From assembly GCA_900545515.1 (NCBI GenBank), contig UQZA01000015.1, positions 1-58,806 of the forward strand: a stretch of DNA of 58,806 nt. Direction: 5' to 3'. The notes beneath the pieces were generated by a model. It was not told where the DNA came from and made no database searches. It saw nothing but the letters and a program-made list of their open reading frames with translations. The position numbers were made by a program, and so were the translations under genes. The stretch is from an uncultured Eubacteriales bacterium. Its GTDB lineage: Bacteria; Bacillota; Clostridia; Oscillospirales; Oscillospiraceae. Of the stretch, positions 41,465-50,341 are shown piece by piece (the first letter of the stretch is position 1; every line of letters begins with the position of its first letter).

Positions 41465-42286
41465 ATGCAGACAAAACTGACCATTGGAGAACGGATGAAG
41501 GATCTACGGGTCGAGAAGGGCTTGACGCTGGAGGCGCTGGGCCAGCAGACCGGCCTGTCCAGGTCTGCCCTGGGCAATTATGAGAGCGGCAACTTCAAAG
41601 ACATCAGTCCCTTTGCCATCACGACCCTGGCGCAGTTTTACGGCGTGTCTACCGACTATCTGCTGGGCGTGACGGAATTAAAAAATCACCCAAACGCAGA
41701 ACTTCACGAACTGCATTTGAGTGATGCTATGTTGGAATTATTAAAGAGTGGGATGATCAACAACCGGCTGCTGTGCGAGATGGCGCTGCACAAGGATTTT
41801 CGCCGCTTGATGGTGGATATTGAGGTTTACGTGGACCGGATCGCCAGTATGCGGATCAAGGACTTGAACACGGCCCTGGAGGTCACCCGGGCACAGCTCC
41901 AGGCCAAGCGCGACGGCGATGAAAACGCGCTGGATCTGCGCACCATCGAAAGCGCTATCATCGACGAGGACGAGTACTTCAGCTACACCGTCCACAACGA
42001 TATAGACCGCATCATCCGCGACATTCGGGAGGCCCACAAGGACGACTCCACCACCGCCGACGATCCCTCCGGCGCTGCCATGGTCAAAGCGGCCCTGGAC
42101 GATGCCGGTGCTATCGAAGGTAGCGAATCCGAACGGCAGGCGAAACTATTCTGCGCCCAACTGGGTATCAACTACAGCAAGCTGACGAGGGAAGAATTCT
42201 ATTCTCTGGTGGAGATTTTGAAGAAGTCCAAGCTGATGAAGAGTTCCAAGAATATGCGGGGGAGGAGTTCGGGGAAGAAGAGATAA
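41465..42286 (+). CDS. XRE-family element regulator
   Basis: A 273-residue regulator with an N-terminal XRE helix-turn-helix (about 8-64; EKGLTLEALGQQTGLSRSALGNYE) and a C-terminal helical region (about 90-270) that may sense or dimerise. It is divergent from the element's other genes and so probably represses them. The start at 41465 is 8 bases past AAGGAG. A TATAAT at 41431-41436 suggests a promoter, though the -35 is poor. Confidence 0.85.
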   Translation: MQTKLTIGERMKDLRVEKGLTLEALGQQTGLSRSALGNYESGNFKDISPFAITTLAQFYGVSTDYLLGVTELKNHPNAELHELHLSDAMLELLKSGMINNRLLCEMALHKDFRRLMVDIEVYVDRIASMRIKDLNTALEVTRAQLQAKRDGDENALDLRTIESAIIDEDEYFSYTVHNDIDRIIRDIREAHKDDSTTADDPSGAAMVKAALDDAGAIEGSESERQAKLFCAQLGINYSKLTREEFYSLVEILKKSKLMKSSKNMRGRSSGKKR

Positions 42287-42326
42287 TGCAACAGCACTAA
42301 TAATCTCCGTGTTGAGAAAATAGAAC

Positions 42327-42350
42327 GGGCTCACCAGCAACGGTGAACCC
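42327..42350. terminator. Hairpin between XRE and TIR genes
   Basis: GGGCTCACC pairs with GGTGAACCC (one mismatch) around 6 bases; ATTGTATATTT follows on the + strand. Ends the XRE transcript and possibly that of the - strand TIR gene. Confidence 0.6.
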
Positions 42351-42373
42351 ATTGTATATTTCCACTACGAATT

Positions 42374-43783
42374 CTAGTCGCTGTACCCCAAAATTGTTTT
42401 AATTGGTTGAACGCTTGAGTCAATGAGCTCACAGTCGCCATGATCGTAGTGAGCATCTCCAAGATAATATGAACTGAGGTCGTCCTCATGGTAGAAACTA
42501 TGATCTATACGATCCGCAGTCATGAAACCGCAGATGTCGCCCGCAAAGGGCTCCAACTCACCATTTTTGGCCTTATGAAATAAAACAGAATGGATGGTCC
42601 CTTCCGCAAAGTCGCCGTCAGACCAATTGCCAACTCTCCGGTCTTTCCCGGCAGGAAGGTGATGGATGAAAAAGCCAATCTGTTCTCTGCCATAACCATG
42701 CCATTTTGATTTGACAAACTCACCGATATATGTTCTTGTCTCCTTGTAGCCAGTAAATCCATCTTCGTCTTGCTCACCTTTGCAGAGAAGATGCCCATCG
42801 GAAGCATATGCCTCCAAATGGTGACCGTCATTACTGAACACGAGAGCGCCATCTGCATAGCGCTCGGCACAGTACGGAATTAACTCATCTATAGCCAAAG
42901 CGTTATAGATGTCAAGGAAGTTTTCACTGAATGCTTGCTCCAATGGAATCATCTTCATCAGCTCACTATACATACAGTACAGTGAATCGAATACACCTTT
43001 GGCAGCTTCCAATGCAAACTCCCAGCCATATGCGTCATTACTTCCGACAGTTGCCAGTTTTAATTGATGCAATAGTTTTGCTAGCGCGGCGTATTGTATA
43101 TCCGTAAGACAAGGCCTGACTATCTCAGCATCGTGGCATTGTGCATCTGTAATGACCAAAAAATCATTGCTATCTGAGATATAGTCATTATCAGTATCAG
43201 TTTTTCGCCTGTTGTAGAAACAATAGACTTGCCGCAAAGCGTCCAGAAGCAGTGTTGTCAACCTCCGCCGGGCGGCAACCGTTTCCGGCTGGCCGCCGTG
43301 CAGAATGTGTTGCTCTTTCAAAAGCTCAACTGTAGCGGCAATGTGGTTGATAACCGTATTTCTGGCCTGTGATTTTGATTCCTCTTCCAGCGAATAGCCG
43401 GTCATCCGTTGATGGTTGATATCAAATGGTAACTCCTCTACCGTGCCAAAGTCCCTGTCGTAGAGCAAAATGATCCTATTCCAGCCCAGAGTTTTGATTG
43501 CGTAGCCCAGCTCAATCAAGACATTCGGATTTGGTGTTTTTCTTCCGGTGGTGTCTGAATTGATAATCGTGACATCCGCCACAAAAATATCTGCATGGTC
43601 AATTTTCTCATAAATTGTATCGCCGATATTGGGAGCACCAGCAATGCCTTCCGTATCACGGCTGATCTCAATGGCTGCAAAATCGGCCAGCTTTTGAGGC
43701 AAACGCTTCATGCAATCTGAGATAAAATTTCTGTTTGCTTTGACGTCCGATTGCCAGGAGTAAAAAATCGTACAGTGGTCCAT
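42374..43783 (-). CDS. TIR-like protein with C-terminal MORN-type repeats
   Basis: A 469-residue protein. Residues 1-160 look like a TIR-related nucleotide-acting domain: FYSWQSD at the start, RDTEGIAGAPNIG, FVADVT and NPNVLIELGYA with Glu91 as the candidate catalytic residue. The middle part is helical. Near 315-375 MORN-like motifs occur (LLCKGEQDEDGFTGY, YIGEFVKSKWHGYGRE). TIR domains in bacteria cleave NAD or make signals in phage defence. AGGAGG precedes the ATG, and the gene lies 26 bases after kdsC, so it may be on the polysaccharide transcript. Confidence 0.7.
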   Translation of the reverse strand: MDHCTIFYSWQSDVKANRNFISDCMKRLPQKLADFAAIEISRDTEGIAGAPNIGDTIYEKIDHADIFVADVTIINSDTTGRKTPNPNVLIELGYAIKTLGWNRIILLYDRDFGTVEELPFDINHQRMTGYSLEEESKSQARNTVINHIAATVELLKEQHILHGGQPETVAARRRLTTLLLDALRQVYCFYNRRKTDTDNDYISDSNDFLVITDAQCHDAEIVRPCLTDIQYAALAKLLHQLKLATVGSNDAYGWEFALEAAKGVFDSLYCMYSELMKMIPLEQAFSENFLDIYNALAIDELIPYCAERYADGALVFSNDGHHLEAYASDGHLLCKGEQDEDGFTGYKETRTYIGEFVKSKWHGYGREQIGFFIHHLPAGKDRRVGNWSDGDFAEGTIHSVLFHKAKNGELEPFAGDICGFMTADRIDHSFYHEDDLSSYYLGDAHYDHGDCELIDSSVQPIKTILGYSD

Positions 43784-43809
43784 ACTGGCCTCCTGTTGAA
43801 GCGTTGTGT

Positions 43810-44277
43810 TTACCTTGTGTTCTTGAGATAATCAATATACTCCCGTATAGCGCCACGGCCACCATCATGTTTGCAAGCATAATCCACTGCATCCAGTACC
43901 TCTGGTATTGCGTCAGCAGGGCAAGCCGTTATTCCACAGTACCGGATACAGCTCAAATCATTCAAATCATCGCCGATATACGCAATCTCGTCAGCGGATG
44001 CGCCGAATTTTGCGGCTACTTCCTTCAGCTTCACAAGTTTGTCGGCGACGCCTTGATAAAGCTCTGTGATTTTCAACTCTTTGGCGCGTTGCTCCACAAT
44101 GGCAGAGGATCTTCCAGTGATAATGGCAGGGGTAATTCCAAGTTGAGGAAGGATATGCACAATAGCATACCCATCCCGAACATCAAAGGCTTTCATCACT
44201 TCGCCTTGTGCCCCGATGTAAATACGGCCATCTGTTAAAGTCCCATCAACATCCATTACCAACAACTTGATTTTCAT
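43810..44277 (-). CDS. kdsC: 3-deoxy-manno-octulosonate-8-phosphatase (KdsC)
   Basis: HAD-fold phosphatase removing phosphate from Kdo-8-phosphate. Motif I DVDGTLTDG near the start, ITGRSS with the conserved Thr/Ser, and GDDLNDLS (motif IV) are clear. Length of 155 residues is that of the small KdsC subfamily without a cap domain. It overlaps kdsD by 4 bases at the end of the cluster, so the pathway genes are co-translated. Confidence 0.93.
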   Translation of the reverse strand: MKIKLLVMDVDGTLTDGRIYIGAQGEVMKAFDVRDGYAIVHILPQLGITPAIITGRSSAIVEQRAKELKITELYQGVADKLVKLKEVAAKFGASADEIAYIGDDLNDLSCIRYCGITACPADAIPEVLDAVDYACKHDGGRGAIREYIDYLKNTR

Positions 44278-45251
44278 CTTACAATTCCCGCTTTAAATAT
44301 GTCTTGCATCAAAATAGAGCCAACCACTTCATACTGCTCATTCAATACTGGCATACAAGTGATTTTCATGTTACTCATCACTTGAAGTGCGTTTACAGCT
44401 AGTTCACGTTCATCAATCCATTTTGGATTTTTTGTCATAACATTATCAATGGTCTCATTATAAACGTCCACGCCTCGCTCCAGCATACGCCGCAAATCCC
44501 CGTCTGTGACGATGCCTCTTAGCTGCTTCTTGCGGTCCACAATCGTTACCATACTCAGGCCCTTGCTGCTCATTTCCACAATGGCGCTGCGCAAGGTGCT
44601 TCCCTCTGGAATGACTGCATTGTCCTTTCCGCAGTGCATAACATCTCTAACTTTGACCAATAGCTTTTTCCCCAATGCACCCGCAGGATGATGCAGGCCA
44701 AAGTCTTCCTTTGTATAGTTTTTCGCCCGAGATGTCACCAATGCAAGGGCATCACCGAGTACCAAGAGGGCGGTTGTGCTGGAAGTGGGAGCAAGATGCA
44801 TATAGCAGGCTTCCTCAAATTCCGGAAAAAAGAAATGATGCTGGCACTCACGAGCCAATGTAGATTTGGGCTTTCCGGTAATAGCTACAGTGGTACAGCC
44901 AATTTCCTGAAGCACAGGCATCAACCGAGTAACTTCTTCACTTTCTCCGCTGTAACTCATTAGAATGATAACATCCTTCTTCTCTACCATTCCCAGATCG
45001 CCGTGCATAGCTTCGCCAGGATGCATGAAGAAAGAAGGTGTGCCAAGGCTTGCCAATGTTGCAGAAATTTTTGTTGCAATATGGCCTGGCTTACCCATTC
45101 CAGTAAGAACCACCTTGCCCTGACAATTCAAGACAAGCTCTACCAGATTCTCAAAATCTTCTCCTAGAGAATCCCTCGTCTTCACCAAAGCCTCCATTTC
45201 TTTATTGAAAATGGATTTAGCCTCGTTAATTACATCAAATGTTGCTTCCAT
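44274..45251 (-). CDS. kdsD: Arabinose-5-phosphate isomerase (KdsD)
   Basis: Converts ribulose-5-phosphate to arabinose-5-phosphate for Kdo-8-phosphate synthesis (KpsF/GutQ family). The SIS domain (about 30-180) has TGMGKPGH, HPGEAMHGDLG and LAPTSSTT. A CBS pair (about 200-325) follows. At 325 residues it is the normal length. It lies 6 bases after the kdsA stop and overlaps kdsC. Confidence 0.93.
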   Translation of the reverse strand: MEATFDVINEAKSIFNKEMEALVKTRDSLGEDFENLVELVLNCQGKVVLTGMGKPGHIATKISATLASLGTPSFFMHPGEAMHGDLGMVEKKDVIILMSYSGESEEVTRLMPVLQEIGCTTVAITGKPKSTLARECQHHFFFPEFEEACYMHLAPTSSTTALLVLGDALALVTSRAKNYTKEDFGLHHPAGALGKKLLVKVRDVMHCGKDNAVIPEGSTLRSAIVEMSSKGLSMVTIVDRKKQLRGIVTDGDLRRMLERGVDVYNETIDNVMTKNPKWIDERELAVNALQVMSNMKITCMPVLNEQYEVVGSILMQDIFKAGIVR

Positions 45252-45257
45252 GTCTCT

Positions 45258-46031
45258 TTACTCCTGTACTGCGAGGTACACCTTTTGCAATTTCATCAGC
45301 AGGTCCTTCATTTTACATAAGGGCACCATGTTTGGTCCATCAGATTTTGCATGATCAGGATCAGGGTGTGTCTCCATGAACAAGCCGTCCACGCCTACAG
45401 CAATAGCCGCCTTGGCCAGATACTCCACATATTCCCGATTGCCACCAGTGCTGGTGCCATTGCCGCCCGGTTTCTGGACACTATGCGTGGCATCAAAAAT
45501 CACCGGAACACCAAACCCTTTCATGACGCGAAGACCCGTCATGTCTACCACCAGTGTGTTATAGCCAAAGCTGGTGCCGCGTTCGCAGAGCATTACATTG
45601 CTATTGCCGGATTTCTGCACCTTCTCCAAGCAGTTTTTCATGTCCCACGGGGCAAGGAACTGGGCCTTTTTGATATTCACACAACGGCCCGTCTTTGCGG
45701 CGGCAACCAGCAAATCCGTTTGCCTGCAAAGAAATGCCGGAATCTGTAAAATATCAGCCACCTCGGCCGCAGGGGCAGCCTGCCAGGCTTCATGAATATC
45801 GGTGCAGACCGGAAGACCGTAGACATCCTTGACCTTCTTTAAGATTCGCAGTCCTTCCTCCAGACCGGGCCCGCGGAAGCTGTGAAGCGAGGTCCGGTTG
45901 GCCTTGTCAAAGGACGCCTTGAACGTATAGGGGATTCCAAGCTGTTCCGTGATCTCCTTCATCTGTCCAGCAATGGACAGAACCATTTCCTCCGATTCAA
46001 TGACGCAGGGACCCGCAATCAGTTGAAACAT
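45258..46031 (-). CDS. kdsA: 3-deoxy-8-phosphooctulonate synthase (KdsA)
   Basis: Condenses arabinose-5-phosphate with PEP to Kdo-8-phosphate. A beta/alpha barrel of 257 residues: FKASFDKANRTS, DIHE, IPAFLCRQTDLL and DATHSVQKPG match KdsA, not the sialic synthase family. A metal-dependent Cys-type signature (AGPCVIES) is present. It follows kdsB by 17 bases. The cell needs it only if it makes Kdo or a close relative. Confidence 0.95.
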   Translation of the reverse strand: MFQLIAGPCVIESEEMVLSIAGQMKEITEQLGIPYTFKASFDKANRTSLHSFRGPGLEEGLRILKKVKDVYGLPVCTDIHEAWQAAPAAEVADILQIPAFLCRQTDLLVAAAKTGRCVNIKKAQFLAPWDMKNCLEKVQKSGNSNVMLCERGTSFGYNTLVVDMTGLRVMKGFGVPVIFDATHSVQKPGGNGTSTGGNREYVEYLAKAAIAVGVDGLFMETHPDPDHAKSDGPNMVPLCKMKDLLMKLQKVYLAVQE

Positions 46032-46048
46032 AGATGTATCCTCCCGGC

Positions 46049-46783
46049 TTATGCCAATCCGTTTTCCATCATGTACCGCTCCACCTGCACACGGTCTTTC
46101 GGTGTGTCCACGGAAAGGGTCTTGCAGTGGGCATTGATGTAGTAGCAGTCCTTTCGGTTTTCAATGAAGCGGAAGGAGTCGTTTTCCTCGATTTTCTCCA
46201 CCGGGCCACGGGGCGTGGCGTGATAATACTCCAATGCGCCGTGGGTAAAGGCACCGACGCCAACGAACTTCTGGTAGGCATAATTCATCTCACCCTTGGG
46301 GAATGGAATGGGGGCGCGGGAGATGAACAGGCAGACGCCGTCCTTGTTGGTGACGATCTTCAGGTTGGTGGGATCGACGACTTCCACAGGGTTGGAAAAG
46401 TCGGTCATCAGGTTGGAGACATAAAAACCGTCCTCTGGGATAGTTTCAGGGATGCACTTGACAATGTCCGCAGCCTGCACCAGCGGCTCGTCGCCGTTTA
46501 CCATTACATAGAGATCGGCCTCAACTTTGTGAGAAACTTCGTACAAGCGTTCGGTTGCAGTCTCACAGTCAGGCGAAGTCATAATGACCTTTGCACCAAA
46601 GCCTTCCGCCACAGCCTTGATTTCCTCATTATCCGTGGCAACATAAACTTCCTCAAAGCAGTCAACTTCTTTGGAGTGCTTCCAGACCCAATACAGCATG
46701 GGCTTGCCACAAATCTGAGCCAGCGGCTTCATGTTAAACCGGGACGAACCGCCCCGAGCAGGGATCATACCGATGATTTTCAT
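46049..46783 (-). CDS. kdsB: CMP-Kdo synthetase (KdsB) family
   Basis: Cytidylyltransferase activating Kdo to CMP-Kdo. The N-terminal IIGMIPARGGSSRF and GKPMLYWVW and the metal Asp in VNGDEPLV are visible. At 244 residues it is the normal length. I use the ATG at 46783, after GGAGGA; an ATG at 46798 lies inside the ribosome site. Together with KdsA, C and D it completes the route from ribulose-5-phosphate to CMP-Kdo. The alternative, activation of another ulosonic sugar, is unlikely with KdsA here. Confidence 0.9.
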   Translation of the reverse strand: MKIIGMIPARGGSSRFNMKPLAQICGKPMLYWVWKHSKEVDCFEEVYVATDNEEIKAVAEGFGAKVIMTSPDCETATERLYEVSHKVEADLYVMVNGDEPLVQAADIVKCIPETIPEDGFYVSNLMTDFSNPVEVVDPTNLKIVTNKDGVCLFISRAPIPFPKGEMNYAYQKFVGVGAFTHGALEYYHATPRGPVEKIEENDSFRFIENRKDCYYINAHCKTLSVDTPKDRVQVERYMMENGLA

Positions 46784-46813
46784 AGAAAATTCCTCCATAT
46801 TGTAGACATTATG

Positions 46814-47833
46814 CTAGATTCCATGGCCATCCCTATAGGCATCTCTGCCTATGAGACGGTATAAATACACTCTCGCTAGTCGGGCATAGGCGTTGCAGGC
46901 ATAACATATTTTACTTTTAGAAAAAAGTTGCATCTGCCTTGTCTGGACGTTTGAGAAAATCTTCCTATCCTGGTATTCTGTTAAGTGATCTTTCAGATAT
47001 TTCTGAATAGTATCCAGAAATGCTTTATTAATCCGGAATGTCCTTCTGACGTAGATGGGGTCCACATACATCCAAGGATACTCCACCGCATAGCGAAGAG
47101 CTTGATCAGTCAGCTCCGGGCAAGTCTCTTTCACCACGTTCAGCAGATATTCCCCTGCAAAAATCCGATCCGGACTGCACCGGTGAGACTGTGTGGCTAC
47201 GATGCCACCCTCCCGCTGGCGATACAGATACAGCTGGCGGTTGGTGTACACTGCGCCGTTCTGCAGATTTCTTGCCAGATCTGCCGAGTAGATCACATCC
47301 TCATTCAGTTTCCCTGGCATAAAGCGTATATGCTTGAAAAGATCCCGGCGAAATAACTTGTTCCAGACGCCGAATTCTGTTCGGCAGTCAAACTGCATTT
47401 TCAAATATTCGATGTTACTAACCACAGCTGTTCCCGCATGGTCTTCTGGTACAGGTGTGGTGCCATCAGGGAACCTGTGGACACCACAGAAGCTGAAGTC
47501 ATAATCGGTTTTCTCCAACAGTTCCAGTAACACCTGGCAATAATCCGGTGCTACCAGATCGTCGCTGTCCACAAAACAGATATAACGTCCGATTGCTGCT
47601 TTAACGCCTGAATTTCTGGCACAAGAAAGGCCCTGGTTGCTCTGATGAATGACTCGGATTCTGCTGTCCTTCTCTGCCAGTTTATCGCACAGCACGCCGC
47701 AACGGTCCGGGCTTCCGTCATCCACCAGTATGATCTCAATGTCCTGAAAGGTCTGCTCCATCAGACTTTGTACACAATCTGCCAGATATTTTTCTACTTT
47801 GTAAACTGGTACTATCACTGAAATTTCCGGCAT
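46814..47833 (-). CDS. Family 2 glycosyltransferase
   Basis: A 339-residue GT-A transferase: SVIVPVYKVEKYL, VDDGSPD and FVDSDDLV (the DXD position) are conserved, with a long C-terminal helical part after about 200. Members add sugars to polysaccharide repeat units at the inner membrane. The start at 47833 follows GAGGTGAG; 12 extra codons upstream are open but unsupported. The donor is not readable. It precedes kdsB by 30 bases. Confidence 0.92.
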   Translation of the reverse strand: MPEISVIVPVYKVEKYLADCVQSLMEQTFQDIEIILVDDGSPDRCGVLCDKLAEKDSRIRVIHQSNQGLSCARNSGVKAAIGRYICFVDSDDLVAPDYCQVLLELLEKTDYDFSFCGVHRFPDGTTPVPEDHAGTAVVSNIEYLKMQFDCRTEFGVWNKLFRRDLFKHIRFMPGKLNEDVIYSADLARNLQNGAVYTNRQLYLYRQREGGIVATQSHRCSPDRIFAGEYLLNVVKETCPELTDQALRYAVEYPWMYVDPIYVRRTFRINKAFLDTIQKYLKDHLTEYQDRKIFSNVQTRQMQLFSKSKICYACNAYARLARVYLYRLIGRDAYRDGHGI

Positions 47834-47849
47834 CTGCTCACCTCTTATC

Positions 47850-48767
47850 TCAGCAGCCAATTCTCGCAATGATCTGACTTAAGTATTTCTTATCCTGACA
47901 GTCGGCAACCTCCCGACCACCAGTAGCCTCATTGGTAAACTTCCCAGGAATGGCTATCCGCTCTTTGGCACCGTTGCGGAACCATTCGTACTCAATGTCA
48001 GTGTTTCCAATGTCCAACGCCTGCATATCCATGGCAGCCAAGTCCGCAGCCAGTACTGTCGCTGTAGGGCCCAAGGCCATAATGATTAGTTCCCCATGGT
48101 AATTATCCAGAATAGCCTGTTTGATCTCATCATAGTGCTCGAATGCGCCCACCGCCGGGGCCAGAATCCGCTTAATGGATGCCGCATCGTCATACAGATC
48201 GTTGCCTACACCCAGCCGGGTCTGCTCGCCTTCAACAATCAGGACATCCCGACCGGCCCACAGGGCCTTGAGCATCGGAAAAGTACGTTCAGCACGTTTA
48301 GAGTCCACCCAGTCAATATAGGGTCTGGTGATTTGGGAGTCGCCAAACAGATATTGAGGGCCAGTGTGGGCTCGAATTAAATTGATAATCTGTTGATGAT
48401 GATTGTCCCGCTTACCCCATTCAATCCAGAACGTTTTTGAATGTGCGTTACAACCTCTGGTCGTATTAAAACACCGGGGCACACACAACAACAGGCGCTT
48501 ATCCTTGGTTTCAAGAACAGCAGATAACTTGGCAGCCAATTTCTCATTTCGTGTTTGAAAATGCAAATCTCTAGTGGAACAAATAATATCAAATTCCCCA
48601 TCGCCAAAGCGAGCAATCGAGCATTGGTGCTTTTTGATGTAGCGAAGGGTTCGTTCTGGACTCATAATCCGCAAATGATACTTTGTCCTCAGAACTGCCA
48701 TCCGCCGTGCTTCATAGAACACCTCATAGGCTGCAACTAGCTTGCGCTTTAATTTGGAATCTTTCAT
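47850..48767 (-). CDS. GT-D fold glycosyltransferase
   Basis: A 305-residue enzyme resembling the GT-D (DUF1792) glycosyltransferases: ARFGDGEFDII near 50 with the characteristic acidic loop, LFGDSQITRPY, VEGEQTRLGVGNDLYD, and LDIGNTDIEYEW. GT-D enzymes form a separate fold first known from streptococcal adhesin glycosylation. It may add a hexose to this glycan; it is a candidate for unusual linkages. I use ATG 48767 after GAAGTGAG; a GTG two codons earlier is possible. Confidence 0.8.
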   Translation of the reverse strand: MKDSKLKRKLVAAYEVFYEARRMAVLRTKYHLRIMSPERTLRYIKKHQCSIARFGDGEFDIICSTRDLHFQTRNEKLAAKLSAVLETKDKRLLLCVPRCFNTTRGCNAHSKTFWIEWGKRDNHHQQIINLIRAHTGPQYLFGDSQITRPYIDWVDSKRAERTFPMLKALWAGRDVLIVEGEQTRLGVGNDLYDDAASIKRILAPAVGAFEHYDEIKQAILDNYHGELIIMALGPTATVLAADLAAMDMQALDIGNTDIEYEWFRNGAKERIAIPGKFTNEATGGREVADCQDKKYLSQIIARIGC

Positions 48768-48773
48768 TTCCAC

Positions 48774-50327
48774 TCACTTCCCTGCTTTTTTGTTTCTCTT
48801 CATTTTTCCGGTAAGACGTATCAGGGGTTCTCGAATCAGATTCTTTTCGTAATAGTTCATCATCAAAATCCAGTTCAGAGCGCAATAGATCACGGTATAT
48901 AGGACAATTCCCAACACCATAACAGACAGATTATAGAGATCGATCCAGCACGAAAGGATCAGCGTTGCCGTGCACATCAGCGCAGGAATAAGGAAAACCT
49001 TTCCGCACTCTTTCCAGAAATGGAACATATCCAGACCAATCCGCTTATTATAATACCAATTCATGGCAAAACCGTGACCAATAACCAATGTGATACCTGT
49101 CATCAGCGCGGCACCCACCACGCCCATGACCTGCATTAGAAACCAAGTGCCGATCACATTGCCGATGGCTACCGCCAGATGCACCAAGGAACGGAATTTA
49201 TGCTTATTCTGGGCCATAATCACATTCAGGCATACGCTCTGTATCAGCGGAATCATATTGGGAACCATCATCAGAATCGCAACCCAGTAGGCATCCTCAT
49301 AGCCTTCACCGGCATAGAATCGGATGAAAGGCTGACCGAAAGCGATAAAGCCCGACACCACCAGCGCAAAAATATAGCCCTGCAGCCGACCAATACGAAT
49401 GGCCAGTTCCGTCAGTTCCTCGTTGGTGGCACCGGTAAAAACCATCTTGTTCACCTTTGGCGAAAGGAGATTGGAAATGCCAGTCGTCAGTGAAATCACA
49501 ATTTGATTAAAGGTATGTCCGACGCTATATACCGCAACGCCAACTGTTGCCAATTCCGGAATGGCACCCATCATCACACTGTCCGTTGCATTGTTCAGCG
49601 TTCCAACCACCGTTGCTAGAAATACCCAGAAAGAAAACGCAAGAATTTCGCTGAGCTGAGAAACCGGCAGATTGCGATATCTCGCCCTGATCTTCATTTT
49701 CCGCTTCACATAAATGCCATAGGCGGCTCTGGATACAACTCCCACTACCAGGGAAGATACGGTCATGCCCACAGAGGCATAGCCAAGTATCAGCATGATG
49801 ACATTCAGCAGCGGGCCGATGCAGGTCGTCAGAATATTGACACACTGCTGGAAGATAAACCTTTCATGGGCACTGACCACCGTTACATAAGGGGACTGGG
49901 AGAAGCTCAGTGCTGTATTGCAGACCATTAGAAAAACTAGAATCTTCATCCGGGCCAATTCCGATGTGGTTAAGGATTTTCCATACCAGATATCCAGATT
50001 CAGGGTCAGAATGGTGCCGACAACCATAGCCGCAACTGCAATAACCTGGAAAACAACCATGAACAGCCCAAGCATTTGTTCTTCCGCTTCCTGTCCATGC
50101 TCTTCGCGGGATTTGATAAGATAACGGGTAATGGCAGAACCAATACCTAGGGAGATTAGCGATAAGTAACTCGTAACGCTGCTAGAGAGCTTGTACAGGC
50201 CGTACTCACTCTGTCCCAGCAGGGAGAGCATCACTGGAGTATAGAAGATCGGGATCAAATTGCCCAGAATCATATTCACATAATTCAGAACAATGCCTGC
50301 CTTCAGCTGATTACTATCTTGTTTCAT
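48774..50327 (-). CDS. Polysaccharide flippase (Wzx-type)
   Basis: A 517-residue membrane protein with about 12-14 hydrophobic helices in the MATE-like Wzx pattern, starting LKAGIVLNYVNMILGNLIPI. It should move lipid-linked repeat units across the membrane. It lies 6 bases upstream of the GT-D gene and 14 downstream of the MptE-like gene in the operon. A Wzy polymerase was not seen in the window, so it may be beyond the right edge. Confidence 0.93.
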   Translation of the reverse strand: MKQDSNQLKAGIVLNYVNMILGNLIPIFYTPVMLSLLGQSEYGLYKLSSSVTSYLSLISLGIGSAITRYLIKSREEHGQEAEEQMLGLFMVVFQVIAVAAMVVGTILTLNLDIWYGKSLTTSELARMKILVFLMVCNTALSFSQSPYVTVVSAHERFIFQQCVNILTTCIGPLLNVIMLILGYASVGMTVSSLVVGVVSRAAYGIYVKRKMKIRARYRNLPVSQLSEILAFSFWVFLATVVGTLNNATDSVMMGAIPELATVGVAVYSVGHTFNQIVISLTTGISNLLSPKVNKMVFTGATNEELTELAIRIGRLQGYIFALVVSGFIAFGQPFIRFYAGEGYEDAYWVAILMMVPNMIPLIQSVCLNVIMAQNKHKFRSLVHLAVAIGNVIGTWFLMQVMGVVGAALMTGITLVIGHGFAMNWYYNKRIGLDMFHFWKECGKVFLIPALMCTATLILSCWIDLYNLSVMVLGIVLYTVIYCALNWILMMNYYEKNLIREPLIRLTGKMKRNKKAGK

Positions 50328-50341
50328 TCACAAATAGTCCT

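Larger units (their letters stand above)
37667..42286. mobile_element. Remnant of a mobilisable (ICE/IME-like) element
   Basis: Five linked genes typical of gut Clostridia mobile elements: relaxase (with deletions), DUF3847, RepA-like initiator, small conserved protein and XRE regulator. No integrase, excisionase or conjugation channel gene is present, and no flanking repeats were found, so it is not able to move alone and is probably a degenerate copy. Confidence 0.75.
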
